Assembly (NCBI GenBank): GCA_944387055.1
Contig: CALXDL010000086.1
Coordinates: 1-32,178 of the forward strand
Length of the DNA stretch: 32,178 bases
Source of the DNA: an uncultured Oscillospiraceae bacterium
GTDB lineage: Bacteria; Bacillota; Clostridia; Oscillospirales; Oscillospiraceae
Direction of reading: 5' to 3'
The notes below the pieces were generated by a model. It ran no database searches. It was not told where the DNA came from and worked only from the letters and a program-made list of their open reading frames with translations. A program made the position numbers and the translations under genes. Numbering within the stretch: position 1 is the stretch's first letter; every line of letters begins with the position of its first letter. Positions 22,284 through 30,418 of the stretch are shown here, one piece after another.

Positions 22284-22697
22284 ATGGATCTTTATGAAGC
22301 GATCCGGAATGTCCGGAACACCTCCAATCCCTTTTGCCAGCGGCTCGGCATCTGGGTGGAAGAACTGCGGGAAGGTTATGCCCGGGTGACCAAGACCATC
22401 GGGCCGGAAGATCTCAATCCAGCGGATGTCCCCCATGGAGGCGTCTATTTTACCATGGCCGACACAGCCTGTGGTTCCGCTATGGCCTCCCATGGCTATC
22501 TGGCCGTGACTGTGGACGCGAATTTCCACTTCCTCCGCAGCGGGAAAGAGGGAGACGTCCTCACAGCCGAGGCGCGAGAGATCAAACCAGGCCGGACCCT
22601 CTCGGTATGCGATGTGCATATCACCGATCAGGCGGGGACGCTGCTTGGGACAGGGACTTTCACGTTCTACCGGCTGGCAAAGAAGATCCAGCTTTGA
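22284..22697 (+). CDS. PaaI family hotdog-fold thioesterase
   Basis: A 137-residue hotdog thioesterase of the PaaI type, which hydrolyses acyl- or aryl-CoA esters. The NPADVPHGGVYFTMADTACG segment (about 48-67) carries the conserved HGG and the following active-site acidic residue in the long helix. AVTVDANFHFLRSGKEGD and TLSVCDVHITDQAG match the remaining strands. The frame is open far upstream. The ATG at 22284 is chosen because AAAAGGAG lies about nine bases ahead and the promoter at 22224 leaves no room for an earlier start. The gene is monocistronic, with a terminator at 22820. The substrate is unknown. Confidence 0.92.
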   Translation: MDLYEAIRNVRNTSNPFCQRLGIWVEELREGYARVTKTIGPEDLNPADVPHGGVYFTMADTACGSAMASHGYLAVTVDANFHFLRSGKEGDVLTAEAREIKPGRTLSVCDVHITDQAGTLLGTGTFTFYRLAKKIQL

Positions 22698-22749
22698 ACG
22701 TACGCCGGTCCCCTTTCGGTATCCGCTGCCCCAGTTTCGGCGGTGCGGC

Positions 22750-22938
22750 TCAGGCCGCCGCCCGCATCACGGCATTCTGCACGGAAGCACCGCCCTCCAC
22801 CATCAGGTCCTCAGTGGCGAAAAGATGGCAGACATAAACGCGTCTGCCATCTTTTCCTTTTCCGATGGAGAGCCATTCCTCATCAATCGATGGGAAACGG
22901 CGCAAGATCGATAGCGTCGATACAAAAACGTCTCTGTC
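22750..22938 (-). other. Open frame of 62 codons without a clear start (possible gene remnant)
   Basis: The minus-strand frame between TAG at 22939-22941 and TGA at 22750-22752 reads like a protein C-terminus. It includes RRFPSIDEEWLSIGKGKDG and ends in ATEDLMVEGGASVQNAVMRAAA, with G or C at the third position in most of the last 25 codons. There is no ATG near its beginning and no ribosome-binding site. It overlaps the thioesterase terminator at 22820-22855. I do not recognise it. It may be a decayed gene tail or a chance frame. The rest of 22698-22993 holds only that terminator. Confidence 0.25.
22820..22855 (+). terminator. Terminator of the thioesterase gene
   Basis: A perfect 14-bp stem (22820-22833 and 22842-22855) with an eight-base loop ends in TTTT and is followed by CCTTTTCC. 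It lies about 120 bases after the stop codon. Confidence 0.85.
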
Positions 22939-22993
22939 CTACACCTTCCCGTCTGGTGTGAGTCCCCTGTGATTCCTGGTCAGCCCTCTCCGA

Positions 22994-23782
22994 TCATGTC
23001 CCCATGGTGCTGGTCTCCGGCAGCGTGGAACCACCATCGATCACGAACTGTGCACCGGTGAGATAGCTGGCCTCATCACTGGCCAAAAAGGCCGCCAGCT
23101 CTCCCACCTCACGCGGATCCGCCAGCCGTCCCAGTGGGATGGCGGCGGCGATACCGTCCACGACGCTCTGAGGGTCTTCTGGGCAGGACTGTTCCGCCAT
23201 GCCGCGGACCATGGGAGTGAGCACATAGCCGGGGCAGATGGCATTGACGTTGACATGAGGGGCGAACTCGCGCGCCAAGGCTTTCGTGAGGCCGACCAGC
23301 GCCGCCTTGCTCATGGCATAGGCCGCTTCGCCCGGGTCAGCCACCATATCGCCCGTCACGGATGACATGATCACGATCTTGCCCCACTTCCGCTCCAGCA
23401 TCCCGGGGAGCACGGCCCTGCAGGTGTTCCAGGCCCCTTTCACATTGATGTCCAGATGTGCGTCCCGGTCTGCATCGCTCTGTGTCAAGAACCCGCCCAG
23501 CTTGCAGATGCCCGCATTGGAGACCAGGATATCGATCGGGCCAAGAGCCTCTGTGCCAGCTGCACATCCAGCCAGCACGCTATCCCGATCAGAGACGTCT
23601 ATGCGGACGGCAACGGCCTGCGCTCCCTCTTCCCGGAGCTGGGCCGCCAGTCCCTCCACCTCAGCACCGCGGGCGGCTAGGATCACCTTTGCCCCGTGTT
23701 TGACGAACGTACGGGCGATGCCCTCGCCAATCCCCTTGGAGGCCCCCGTGATGAGCGCGGTCCTCCCTGTCAGCTTTCCCAT
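22994..23782 (-). CDS. ucpA: Short-chain dehydrogenase/reductase, UcpA-like
   Basis: A 262-residue SDR. The cofactor motif TGASKGIG lies at about 13-20, and NAG in VSNAGICKLGGFL is at about 90. The catalytic residues are Ser in IVIMSSVTGDMVADPGE (about 142) with Tyr and Lys in AAYAMSKAAL (YxxxK). Throughout, the sequence tracks Escherichia coli UcpA, including the MGKLTG start, the DMVADPGE block, LADPREVGELAAFLASDEAS and the unusual STLPET tail. UcpA is a putative oxidoreductase linked to furan tolerance; the substrate is unknown. The frame runs upstream to 24025. The ATG at 23782 has AAGGAG seven bases ahead and matches the UcpA start. It is monocistronic. Confidence 0.9.
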   Translation of the reverse strand: MGKLTGRTALITGASKGIGEGIARTFVKHGAKVILAARGAEVEGLAAQLREEGAQAVAVRIDVSDRDSVLAGCAAGTEALGPIDILVSNAGICKLGGFLTQSDADRDAHLDINVKGAWNTCRAVLPGMLERKWGKIVIMSSVTGDMVADPGEAAYAMSKAALVGLTKALAREFAPHVNVNAICPGYVLTPMVRGMAEQSCPEDPQSVVDGIAAAIPLGRLADPREVGELAAFLASDEASYLTGAQFVIDGGSTLPETSTMGT

Positions 23783-23893
23783 ATGACTTCTCCTTTCTCT
23801 TCGTCTCTCTTCGCTGCGGATCGTCCCTCTGGATGTTTGTTCCATATCTGCTCGGATGCCCCAGGACACGCCAAGCTCTGAGCTAAACATGAC

Positions 23894-23937
23894 ACCGGCG
23901 CGAGAGGCCCTCAGCTCCAGGGACCTCTCGCGCCGGT
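23894..23937 (-). terminator. Terminator of glnS
   Basis: A perfect 14-bp GC-rich stem (23894-23907 and 23924-23937) lies six bases after the glnS stop. The following minus-strand sequence (GTCATGTTT) is only weakly T-rich. Confidence 0.78.
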
Positions 23938-23943
23938 CACAGC

Positions 23944-25644
23944 TCATTTCTTGAAGCTGTCCTTCAGGGACACGCTCCGATCGAACACCAGGTGGCCTGG
24001 TCTGGAGTCTTTGCTGTCCAGGCAAAAATACCCCAGACGCATGAACTGGAAATTCGCAGGAGCGGCCGCCTCACGGAGGCTGGCTTCCACCTTGCAACCA
24101 GTGAGGACCTCCAAGGAATCCGGATTCAAGCACGTCAGGAAATCCTTGTCCGCTGCATCCGGTTCAGGGTCACTGAAGAGATCGTCGTATAAGCGCACTT
24201 CAGCATCCACAGCTGTCGCAGCGTCCACCCAATGGAGCGTAGCACCTTTCACCTTCCGGCCGTCTGCAGGGTCACCACCCCGGCTCTCAGGATCGTACTC
24301 CGCCAAGATCTCGATCACGTTTCCCGCTTCGTCTTTCACACAGCCAGTGCAGGTGATGAGATACGCGCCCTTGAGGCGGCATTCCGGTCCGCCTGGGAAC
24401 AAGCGCTTATATTTGGGTACCGGCGTCTCCAGGAAATCGTCGGCCTCCACCCAAAGCTCCCGAGAGAAGGAGACCTCGCGGGTGCCAGAAGAGGGATCCA
24501 TCGGGTTGTTTTCCACAGGGACGGTCTCACTTTTCCCCTCCGGATAGTTGGTGATGGTCAGCTTCACCGGATGCAGGACAGCCATGACCCGTTGGGCAGT
24601 CTCATTCAGGTCCTCCCGCAAGCAGTGCTCTAAAAAGCTGTATGAGATGACCGATGGTGTCTTCGCCACTCCGATACGCTCACAGAAGTTGCGGATAGAC
24701 TTGGGTGTATAGCCGCGGCGCCGCAGGCCGCACAGCGTTGGCATCCGAGGGTCGTCCCAACCAGAGACGTAACCCTCCTCTACCAGGCGGCGGAGCTTGC
24801 GCTTACTCATGACAGTATGGTCGATGTTGAGACGGGCGAACTCAATCTGCCGAGGCTTATGATACGGGATGGAGATGTTGCTCACCACCCAGTCGTACAG
24901 AGGACGGTGCTCCTCATACTCCAAAGAGCAGAGAGAATGCGTGATCCCTTCCAGCGCATCTTGGATCGGATGTGCGAAGTCATACATAGGGAAGATACAC
25001 CATTTATCGCCCTGCCGGTGGTGATGGATATAACGGATACGATAGAGCACCGGGTCTCGCATATTGAAGTTGCCGCTCGCCAGGTCGATCTTGGCCCGCA
25101 GGGTCTTGGAACCCTCTGGGAACTCTCCGTTCTTCATCCGCTCGAAGAGATCCAAGCTCTCCTCGATGGGCCGGTCTCGATAGGGGCTGATCGCAGGCAC
25201 CCCGACATCTCCGCGATTGGCTTTGAACTCCTCTGGGCTCAGTTCACATACATAGGCCAAGCCCTTTTTGATCAGCTCCACAGCGAACTGGTAATCCTGC
25301 TCGAAATAATCAGATCCATAATAGAACCGGTCGTCCCAGTCGAATCCCAGCCAATGGATGTCCTCCTGGATCGCCTCTACATACTCTGTATCCTCTTTGG
25401 CAGGGTTCGTGTCGTCCATACGCAGGTTGCACAAGCCGCCGAACTTCTCGGCCGTCCCAAAGTCGATGCACAGCGCTTTGCAGTGGCCAATGTGCAGATA
25501 TCCATTGGGCTCCGGCGGGAAACGGGTGTGGACGGTCATGCCCTCGAACTGTCCGCCCGGGGCGATGTCCTCTTCAATGAAGGCGTGGATGAAGTTCCGG
25601 CTCTCCGGTGTCTCCTCCCGCGTCACTCTGATCTGCTCTGACAT
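23944..25644 (-). CDS. glnS: Glutaminyl-tRNA synthetase
   Basis: A 566-residue class I synthetase that charges tRNA-Gln with glutamine. PPEPNGYLHIGH holds the HIGH signature at 51-54. LRMDDTNPAKEDTEYVE at about 74-90 is diagnostic of GlnRS/GluRS. The KMSKS element is the variant VMSKRK at 278-283, as in GlnRS. The C-terminal half is the two-beta-barrel anticodon-binding domain, ending in the conserved RLGYFCLDSKDS and VFDRSVSLKDSFKK. The length fits bacterial GlnRS. The ATG at 25644 gives the usual N-terminus. Many Gram-positives lack GlnRS and use GatCAB transamidation instead; a glnS gene of this type is known in some Clostridia. No T-box leader was seen. Confidence 0.97.
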   Translation of the reverse strand: MSEQIRVTREETPESRNFIHAFIEEDIAPGGQFEGMTVHTRFPPEPNGYLHIGHCKALCIDFGTAEKFGGLCNLRMDDTNPAKEDTEYVEAIQEDIHWLGFDWDDRFYYGSDYFEQDYQFAVELIKKGLAYVCELSPEEFKANRGDVGVPAISPYRDRPIEESLDLFERMKNGEFPEGSKTLRAKIDLASGNFNMRDPVLYRIRYIHHHRQGDKWCIFPMYDFAHPIQDALEGITHSLCSLEYEEHRPLYDWVVSNISIPYHKPRQIEFARLNIDHTVMSKRKLRRLVEEGYVSGWDDPRMPTLCGLRRRGYTPKSIRNFCERIGVAKTPSVISYSFLEHCLREDLNETAQRVMAVLHPVKLTITNYPEGKSETVPVENNPMDPSSGTREVSFSRELWVEADDFLETPVPKYKRLFPGGPECRLKGAYLITCTGCVKDEAGNVIEILAEYDPESRGGDPADGRKVKGATLHWVDAATAVDAEVRLYDDLFSDPEPDAADKDFLTCLNPDSLEVLTGCKVEASLREAAAPANFQFMRLGYFCLDSKDSRPGHLVFDRSVSLKDSFKK

Positions 25645-25688
25645 GGGTCATCGATCCCTTCCATGCAAGTTTTCGGAAATAGGCCTTT

Positions 25689-25717
25689 ATTATACAGGAT
25701 ACCTCCGGAAATTGCAA
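25689..25717 (-). promoter_or_regulatory. SigA-type promoter of glnS
   Basis: The minus strand carries TTGCAA (25712-25717), a 17-base spacer and TATAAT (25689-25694). The leader is about 40 bases, too short for a T-box. Confidence 0.82.
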
Positions 25718-25742
25718 GGGATATCCACTCTCTCGATCCAGC

Positions 25743-25991
25743 TCAATCCAACAGGAAATCCTCTACTACATCCTGGACAGCCAAAGGCGTCACAGTACCT
25801 CTGATCAGCGTTCGTGCCAATTCCAGGACTCGCTCCTGACAAACGGTGATCCCCCGGATCTCTGCTGTCCGGCCAAATCCAGCCACTTGGACACCATAAC
25901 GCTCCAACAGGCCATCCATCTCCTCTACCAAGAGATAGTACTCCACCAGTTCCTCCCCACACATGGCGTTTCCCATGAAGATCCTTCGCAA
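25743..25991 (-). CDS. DUF6514-like small protein
   Basis: An 82-residue protein resembling the DUF6514 family of Clostridia as I recall it: ELVEYYLLVEE near the start, an RYGVQVAGF strand, and VTPLAVQDVVEDFLLD at the end. Function is unknown. The frame extends upstream to an ATG at 26051 and another at 26039, neither with a clear ribosome-binding site. The TTG at 25991 has GGGAGGGG six bases ahead and is preferred, though this is not certain. It lies between glnS and the rnmV-like gene and may be transcribed on its own. Confidence 0.65.
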   Translation of the reverse strand: MRRIFMGNAMCGEELVEYYLLVEEMDGLLERYGVQVAGFGRTAEIRGITVCQERVLELARTLIRGTVTPLAVQDVVEDFLLD

Positions 25992-26101
25992 GTCGGACCC
26001 CTCCCTGTGTTTTCGCAGTTGACGCGAGTTTTCCCGCATGTACCATAGCACAGTCTGGCGGAAAAGCTTGTCATATTTTGTCGAATGGCTGAGAGCTCTA
26101 T

Positions 26102-26698
26102 TCAGTGCCCTGCTCCCACGGCGGACAAAAAACGCTCTCGATCATACAGGATGTTCAATACCTCCAGCATGCCGTTGGCCGTCAGGTGCTCCGGCAGGTC
26201 CAGCTGTGCCAGTAGGTCTCTCCGCCGGGCAGCACTGTCCGGGGCACCGGTGAGTCCAAGTGCGAACAGGTCTGCCTTCGTGATGGGCTTGCCAGTTCGC
26301 GGCTCTAACGTATCTCCGTCCTCAAAGGTGGCGCCACAGCGGCGCAGCACCTCCAGCAGTACCGCAGGCTCCATGCCCTCCACACCCAGCTTGCCTTCTT
26401 TTCCTGGATGACGCTTGCGGCGTTCCTTGCCGTGGACGTCAGGGATATACGCCTGCTTCAACTTGCCCTTTGGCAGGACACTTTTGAGATGGTTGCGGAG
26501 GACGAAGCCTGCCCCGTCGCTGTCCGTCAGGATGATGAGGCCCCGTTCCTCCGCCAGCCGGCGCAAGAGGGCCACTTTTTCCCAATCGTTGAACACGGCG
26601 AATCCTCCGATGGGGATCACGGTGGCGTCCACGACCTGTGACAGGGTATTCTTGTCGTACCGCCCTTCTACCACGATGACTTCCCGGATCCTCTTCAT
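26102..26698 (-). CDS. rnmV: Toprim/DUF4093 protein, RNase M5-like
   Basis: A 198-residue protein with an N-terminal Toprim domain: EVIVVEGRYDKNTLSQVVDA has the catalytic Glu11, and LIILTDSDGAG has the paired Asp59 and Asp61 that bind magnesium. The C-terminal half is the DUF4093 domain found in RNase M5. RNase M5 trims the 5S rRNA precursor in low-GC Gram-positives together with L18. The C-terminal half is more variable here, so the substrate is inferred. The ATG at 26698 overlaps the holA stop codon (ATGA), showing translational coupling. No obvious terminator follows within the next 50 bases. Confidence 0.85.
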   Translation of the reverse strand: MKRIREVIVVEGRYDKNTLSQVVDATVIPIGGFAVFNDWEKVALLRRLAEERGLIILTDSDGAGFVLRNHLKSVLPKGKLKQAYIPDVHGKERRKRHPGKEGKLGVEGMEPAVLLEVLRRCGATFEDGDTLEPRTGKPITKADLFALGLTGAPDSAARRRDLLAQLDLPEHLTANGMLEVLNILYDRERFLSAVGAGH

Positions 26699-27750
26699 CT
26701 GCGCCGCGCCCCCAGTCGCACCAACAGCAGCTTCAGCTCACCTGCCGCATCCACGCCTTTTTCGCTTTTCATCCTCCGATCCAATACCTGGCACATCTTC
26801 ACTGCATCTGCGCACCAGTCGGAAGTGGTCTTCTGCGCGGCGGAAAGCAGCAGCTTTGCTGGATAGTCGCTCTTCATGTCCCATAGCTCCATCAGCCAAT
26901 ACTTGTCTTTCCCGCTGTCGATGGCCATACGGGCGGTATAGATGCGCCGGAGCTGGCTGCCCAAAGCCGCCAAGATCATGATGGGCTCTGTCTGCATCTT
27001 CAAAAGGTCCCCCAGGATCCTGGCCGCTCCGTCATAGTCTCCCCGGAGCACCGCGTCTGAGAGCTTGAACACCTCTGCGGAAAGGACTGGATCTGCCACC
27101 GCGTCGATATCTTTTTGTGTGATCGTCTTCCCCCTGGCGTATGTCCCGATCTTGGTGATCTCCGGTACCAGTCCCGTCATCAAGCCACCGCAAGTAAAGA
27201 TAAGGTATTCGGCGGTCTGCCGGTCGATCTCTTTCCCAAGCGCCCGGAACCGCCGGGCGATCCAAGCGATGAGATCACTGTTCTCCGCTGCCCGGAACTC
27301 CACGGCCTGCACATGCTCGCTCAGCGCCTTACCGAGTTTCTTCAAGGTCTTGTTCGGTCTATACTCGATGGTGTCATATACGAACACCACGCAGCAATAG
27401 GGCGGGATATCCTCCAGGAAGGCCACCATCTTCTCACGCTGTTCTTCATTGAGTTTGTAGATATCGAAGTCTGTCGCCACGATGAGGGTCCGTTCTGACA
27501 TCATGGGCATGGCCTCTGCTGTCTCAGACAGAGTCTGGACTGTCAGGTCCTTCCCCTCTAAGCGGTGATAATTGAACTCCTCGAACCCGGCGGGCACGAG
27601 CTGTTTGCGCAGTTCTCCCAGATAATATTCCCGGAGATAGCTCTCCTCCCCATAGAAGAGGTATGCGCAGCCGATGGTCTTGGCGGCCAGGTCCCTCTTG
27701 AATCGCTGGAAGGTCTCGTTGGCCTTCGGAGTTTTCTTCGTATAAGCCAT
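26695..27750 (-). CDS. holA: DNA polymerase III subunit delta
   Basis: A 351-residue clamp-loader delta subunit that opens the beta clamp. GCAYLFYGEESYLREYYL (about 26-43) is the characteristic start of the AAA-like domain I. MMSERTLIVATDFDIYKL and IPPYCCVVFVYDTIEYRPN follow. The C-terminal collar domain begins at about residue 215 (VFKLSDAVLRGDYDGAARIL) and contains ALGSQLRRIYTARM. The frame extends upstream to 27927. The ATG at 27750 is chosen because AAGGAG lies ten bases ahead and the comEC stop codon falls just before it. It overlaps the next gene by four bases. Confidence 0.96.
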   Translation of the reverse strand: MAYTKKTPKANETFQRFKRDLAAKTIGCAYLFYGEESYLREYYLGELRKQLVPAGFEEFNYHRLEGKDLTVQTLSETAEAMPMMSERTLIVATDFDIYKLNEEQREKMVAFLEDIPPYCCVVFVYDTIEYRPNKTLKKLGKALSEHVQAVEFRAAENSDLIAWIARRFRALGKEIDRQTAEYLIFTCGGLMTGLVPEITKIGTYARGKTITQKDIDAVADPVLSAEVFKLSDAVLRGDYDGAARILGDLLKMQTEPIMILAALGSQLRRIYTARMAIDSGKDKYWLMELWDMKSDYPAKLLLSAAQKTTSDWCADAVKMCQVLDRRMKSEKGVDAAGELKLLLVRLGARRR

Positions 27751-27752
27751 AA

Positions 27753-30011
27753 TCAGGCGTCTCCTTGCTTCACACAGAGATGGATGGTACCTTGAAGGTC
27801 GGTGCGGCAGATATCCGCGCCTGCCAGGGCAATCCGCCAGAGCGTCTCCTCTGACGGGTGTCCATAGGCATTGGATCCCACGCTGATGAGAGCGGTCTCC
27901 GGTGTCAGGTCCCGCAGCAGATCCCAAGATGTGGAGTATCTGGAGCCATGATGTCCCACGGCCAGCGCCTCGATGTCCGGCAACGCATAGGTCTCCAGCA
28001 GCCGCCGCTCTGTGGCAGCGTCCATGTCACCGGTGATGAGGAGATCGTAGTCTTCCTGCGTGCAGAGGACCGTGAGCCCCGCTTCATTGTCGCCCCCGTC
28101 CCCCACAGGCGGATAAAGCGTGATCTCGCTCTCCCCTAAGGGCCGGACCGTCTCCTCCTGGAGGAACGTCACAGGGACGCCTTGCTCTTTGGCAGATGCA
28201 AGGATGCTCTCCCGGAGCCCAGCGTCATCCCACACGTCCGGCACCACCAGTTCCTTTACTGGTATACGTGCCAAGAGCATCTCTACACCATCTACGTGGT
28301 CCGCATCATAATGGGTCAAGATCAGATGATCCAATGCGCGGCATCCCATGCTGGAAAGCCAGCTGGCGGCGACGCTGCCTGCATCATACCAACTGTTGCT
28401 GCTGCCGCAGTCCACCAGGGCGAAAGAGCCGTGTGAGGAGAGCAATATGCTCTCGCCCTGTCCCACGTCCAGCATCAGTACATCCAGATCTCCGCCGGTC
28501 AATCGGAGTTGGCCCAGTCGGATCGTACAGGCCAGAGAGGCTGCCGCCAAGACGGCCGCAAGGACATACCGGCGGCCTCCCTTCTCCCGTCCCAGCCAAG
28601 CCACAGCGAAAAGCAGATAGACGAACGCCAGCCAGATGCCAAGGTACGGCGCCGTGAACGAGAGCGTGTGGTATGGCAGACTCGCCAGGAGGTGGGCCAT
28701 CTCCAGCAGATAGGCAGTGAGCACCCTGGGCACGAGTCCAAGCAAAGCTCCAAGAGGCATCCAAAGGAAGCTCACGACCACGGCGGCCAGCCCGGAGAGG
28801 AACGCCCCACTGGCCGCCCATAGGCAGAGGAGATTGCTCAGCGGTGAGACCAGCACCAATGTGCCGAAGTAATAAGCACACAACGGCACTGTGCATACCA
28901 GCGCCCCCATGGTGGCAGAAAAGCTGGAAGCCAGGATCCGGAACAGCTTTCCATGTCTCCGGCCGCCCAGCAGGAGATACAGCCGCGGCGTCAGCCACAA
29001 GAGGCCAGCCACTGCTCCGAAAGAGAGCTGGAGGCTGACAGAGGCGGCGGCGAAGGGGTCTGCCGCTAAGATCATGGCCAATGCAGTGCACATGGCCGTG
29101 GGCGGGTCACTGTCACGCTGGAACAGCGGCGCCGCCAGAAGGAAGCTCAGCATCACACAGGCCCGGACCACCGAGGGCGAGGCCCCCGTGAGCAATGCAT
29201 AGAACAATAAGATCGGGATAGCGGCCCCAGCTTTCAAGCGGCGGCGGTGTCTGCCCGTCAGCAGCATCACGAAGGCCAGCAGGAACCCGCAGTGCATCCC
29301 AGATACAGCCAAGACATGGGAGAGTCCCGCCTCTGTCAGATCGGACGATGCCTCTGCAGACAAGCCGCTCCGATCGCCTGTCAGGATAGCGGTGAGGAAG
29401 GCGGCCGTATCCCCTTGGAAGAGTTCAGAGATACGTTCTCGCAGCGCTTGTCCCGCCCGCGCCGGCCACCATCGTGGCGAAGCAGCGGTCCCAAGACCGT
29501 ATGTCTCCTCTCCTTCTGGATAGACCAAGAGGAATATCCCCTTAGAAGTGAACGTGGTGATGTCATCGTCTCGGATCCTGGATGGATCCCGGAAGCGTAC
29601 ATCATTCGTGACGGTCTGGCCTGGCGACAAGTCCAGCAGTGCTTCACTCCCATAATAGACGGCCTTTCCCATCGGGAAGCCCTCCAGGCGGACGGTCGCT
29701 TTGGCTCCAAGGTCTGTAGCAGTAGGATAGGCCAGCAGGGTCATGGTAACGGAGGACTGTCCTGTCTCCGTCAGAGCAGCCATTGGCGCCTGGATCTGAC
29801 GGATATAAAGCCAGTCCCAGCTCAGAGCCAGCGAGGATCCGATCGCTACCAGCAGCGCCCGCCTGCGCCAGCGCACCGGCAACAGCAACGCACAGCAAGC
29901 AGCGAAGAAGCATCCCAGCGCCATAGGAACCAACCAAGAGACCGGAAGCAGATACTGAGCCAGGAATATCCCGGCGGAGAACGCGCCGGTCGCAGTCGCC
30001 AGCGTCCTCAT
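27753..30011 (-). CDS. comEC: ComEC/Rec2 family DNA internalization protein
   Basis: A 752-residue ComEC. Two N-terminal membrane helices (about 10-65) are followed by a DUF4131 domain. The Competence domain (about 205-490) contains GLSHVLAVSGMHCGFLLAF and ALLTGASPSVVRACVM with many membrane helices. The C-terminal metallo-beta-lactamase domain (about 505-752) starts VLMLDVGQGESILL and carries HYDADH at 567-572, the metal-binding motif, and later GHHGSRYSTS. ComEC forms the channel for single-stranded DNA uptake, and its C-terminal domain may degrade the non-transported strand. All motifs are intact, so the channel should be functional. The ATG at 30011 overlaps the HTH gene stop (ATGA); holA starts 2 bases after the stop codon. 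Confidence 0.96.
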   Translation of the reverse strand: MRTLATATGAFSAGIFLAQYLLPVSWLVPMALGCFFAACCALLLPVRWRRRALLVAIGSSLALSWDWLYIRQIQAPMAALTETGQSSVTMTLLAYPTATDLGAKATVRLEGFPMGKAVYYGSEALLDLSPGQTVTNDVRFRDPSRIRDDDITTFTSKGIFLLVYPEGEETYGLGTAASPRWWPARAGQALRERISELFQGDTAAFLTAILTGDRSGLSAEASSDLTEAGLSHVLAVSGMHCGFLLAFVMLLTGRHRRRLKAGAAIPILLFYALLTGASPSVVRACVMLSFLLAAPLFQRDSDPPTAMCTALAMILAADPFAAASVSLQLSFGAVAGLLWLTPRLYLLLGGRRHGKLFRILASSFSATMGALVCTVPLCAYYFGTLVLVSPLSNLLCLWAASGAFLSGLAAVVVSFLWMPLGALLGLVPRVLTAYLLEMAHLLASLPYHTLSFTAPYLGIWLAFVYLLFAVAWLGREKGGRRYVLAAVLAAASLACTIRLGQLRLTGGDLDVLMLDVGQGESILLSSHGSFALVDCGSSNSWYDAGSVAASWLSSMGCRALDHLILTHYDADHVDGVEMLLARIPVKELVVPDVWDDAGLRESILASAKEQGVPVTFLQEETVRPLGESEITLYPPVGDGGDNEAGLTVLCTQEDYDLLITGDMDAATERRLLETYALPDIEALAVGHHGSRYSTSWDLLRDLTPETALISVGSNAYGHPSEETLWRIALAGADICRTDLQGTIHLCVKQGDA

Positions 30012-30229
30012 CGCTCCGCAGGCGGTGCCGGATCGTCGGTGCGGCCCAGCAGATAGTCGGTGCTGACGCGATAATAATCCGCCAATTTGTCTATCACCCA
30101 AGCGGGGGTCTCTCGCTCTCCGCTCTCATAACGGCGATAAACGCTTCGATGCATATTCAGATAGTCCGCGACATCTTGCTGTGTCTTGTCGCTATCTTCG
30201 CGCAGATCGCGCAGACGTTTCACTTCCAC
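30008..30229 (-). CDS. XRE family helix-turn-helix regulator
   Basis: A 73-residue XRE-type DNA-binding protein. The HTH is in LREDSDKTQQDVADYLNMHR and SVYRRYESGERETPAWVIDK, and DYYRVSTDYLLGR is the usual C-terminal helix of such small regulators. A frame start further upstream (30301) is not used, since GAGG stands eight bases before the GTG at 30229, which gives the usual MEVKRLRDLRED start. The stop overlaps the comEC ATG. A palindrome lies directly upstream at 30248-30269. It is probably an autoregulator of the comEC-holA-rnmV operon, which is inference. Confidence 0.88.
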   Translation of the reverse strand: MEVKRLRDLREDSDKTQQDVADYLNMHRSVYRRYESGERETPAWVIDKLADYYRVSTDYLLGRTDDPAPPAER

Positions 30230-30247
30230 AGCGATCACCTCTTTGGA

Positions 30248-30269
30248 AATGTTACCAAACGGAAACATT
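30248..30269. promoter_or_regulatory. Palindromic operator candidate before the XRE-comEC operon
   Basis: AATGTTACC and GGAAACATT flank a four-base AAAC centre and match as an inverted repeat at eight of nine positions. It lies 19 bases upstream of the XRE start codon and between divergent genes. Size and position suit an XRE dimer binding site. Confidence 0.5.
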
Positions 30270-30346
30270 CCATCCAATGTATTGTGCCCATACGGAGCCA
30301 ATATATTTTATCTTATCCGACTGCCACCTCAAAGAAAAAAGAATAC

Positions 30347-30375
30347 TTGACGCCAGATCCATCATGTCCTATGAT
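30347..30375 (+). promoter_or_regulatory. SigA-type promoter of the SLH protein gene
   Basis: TTGACG (30347-30352), a 17-base spacer and TATGAT (30370-30375), about 43 bases before the ATG at 30419. Confidence 0.8.
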
Positions 30376-30418
30376 GATGGAAACGGCGACCCGCCGTAAA
30401 TTCGAGAGGAGGACCCAT

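Noticed and set aside
25645-25690. T-box riboswitch ahead of glnS
   Set aside because: The leader from the predicted promoter is about 40 bases, far too short, and no T-box sequence was seen.
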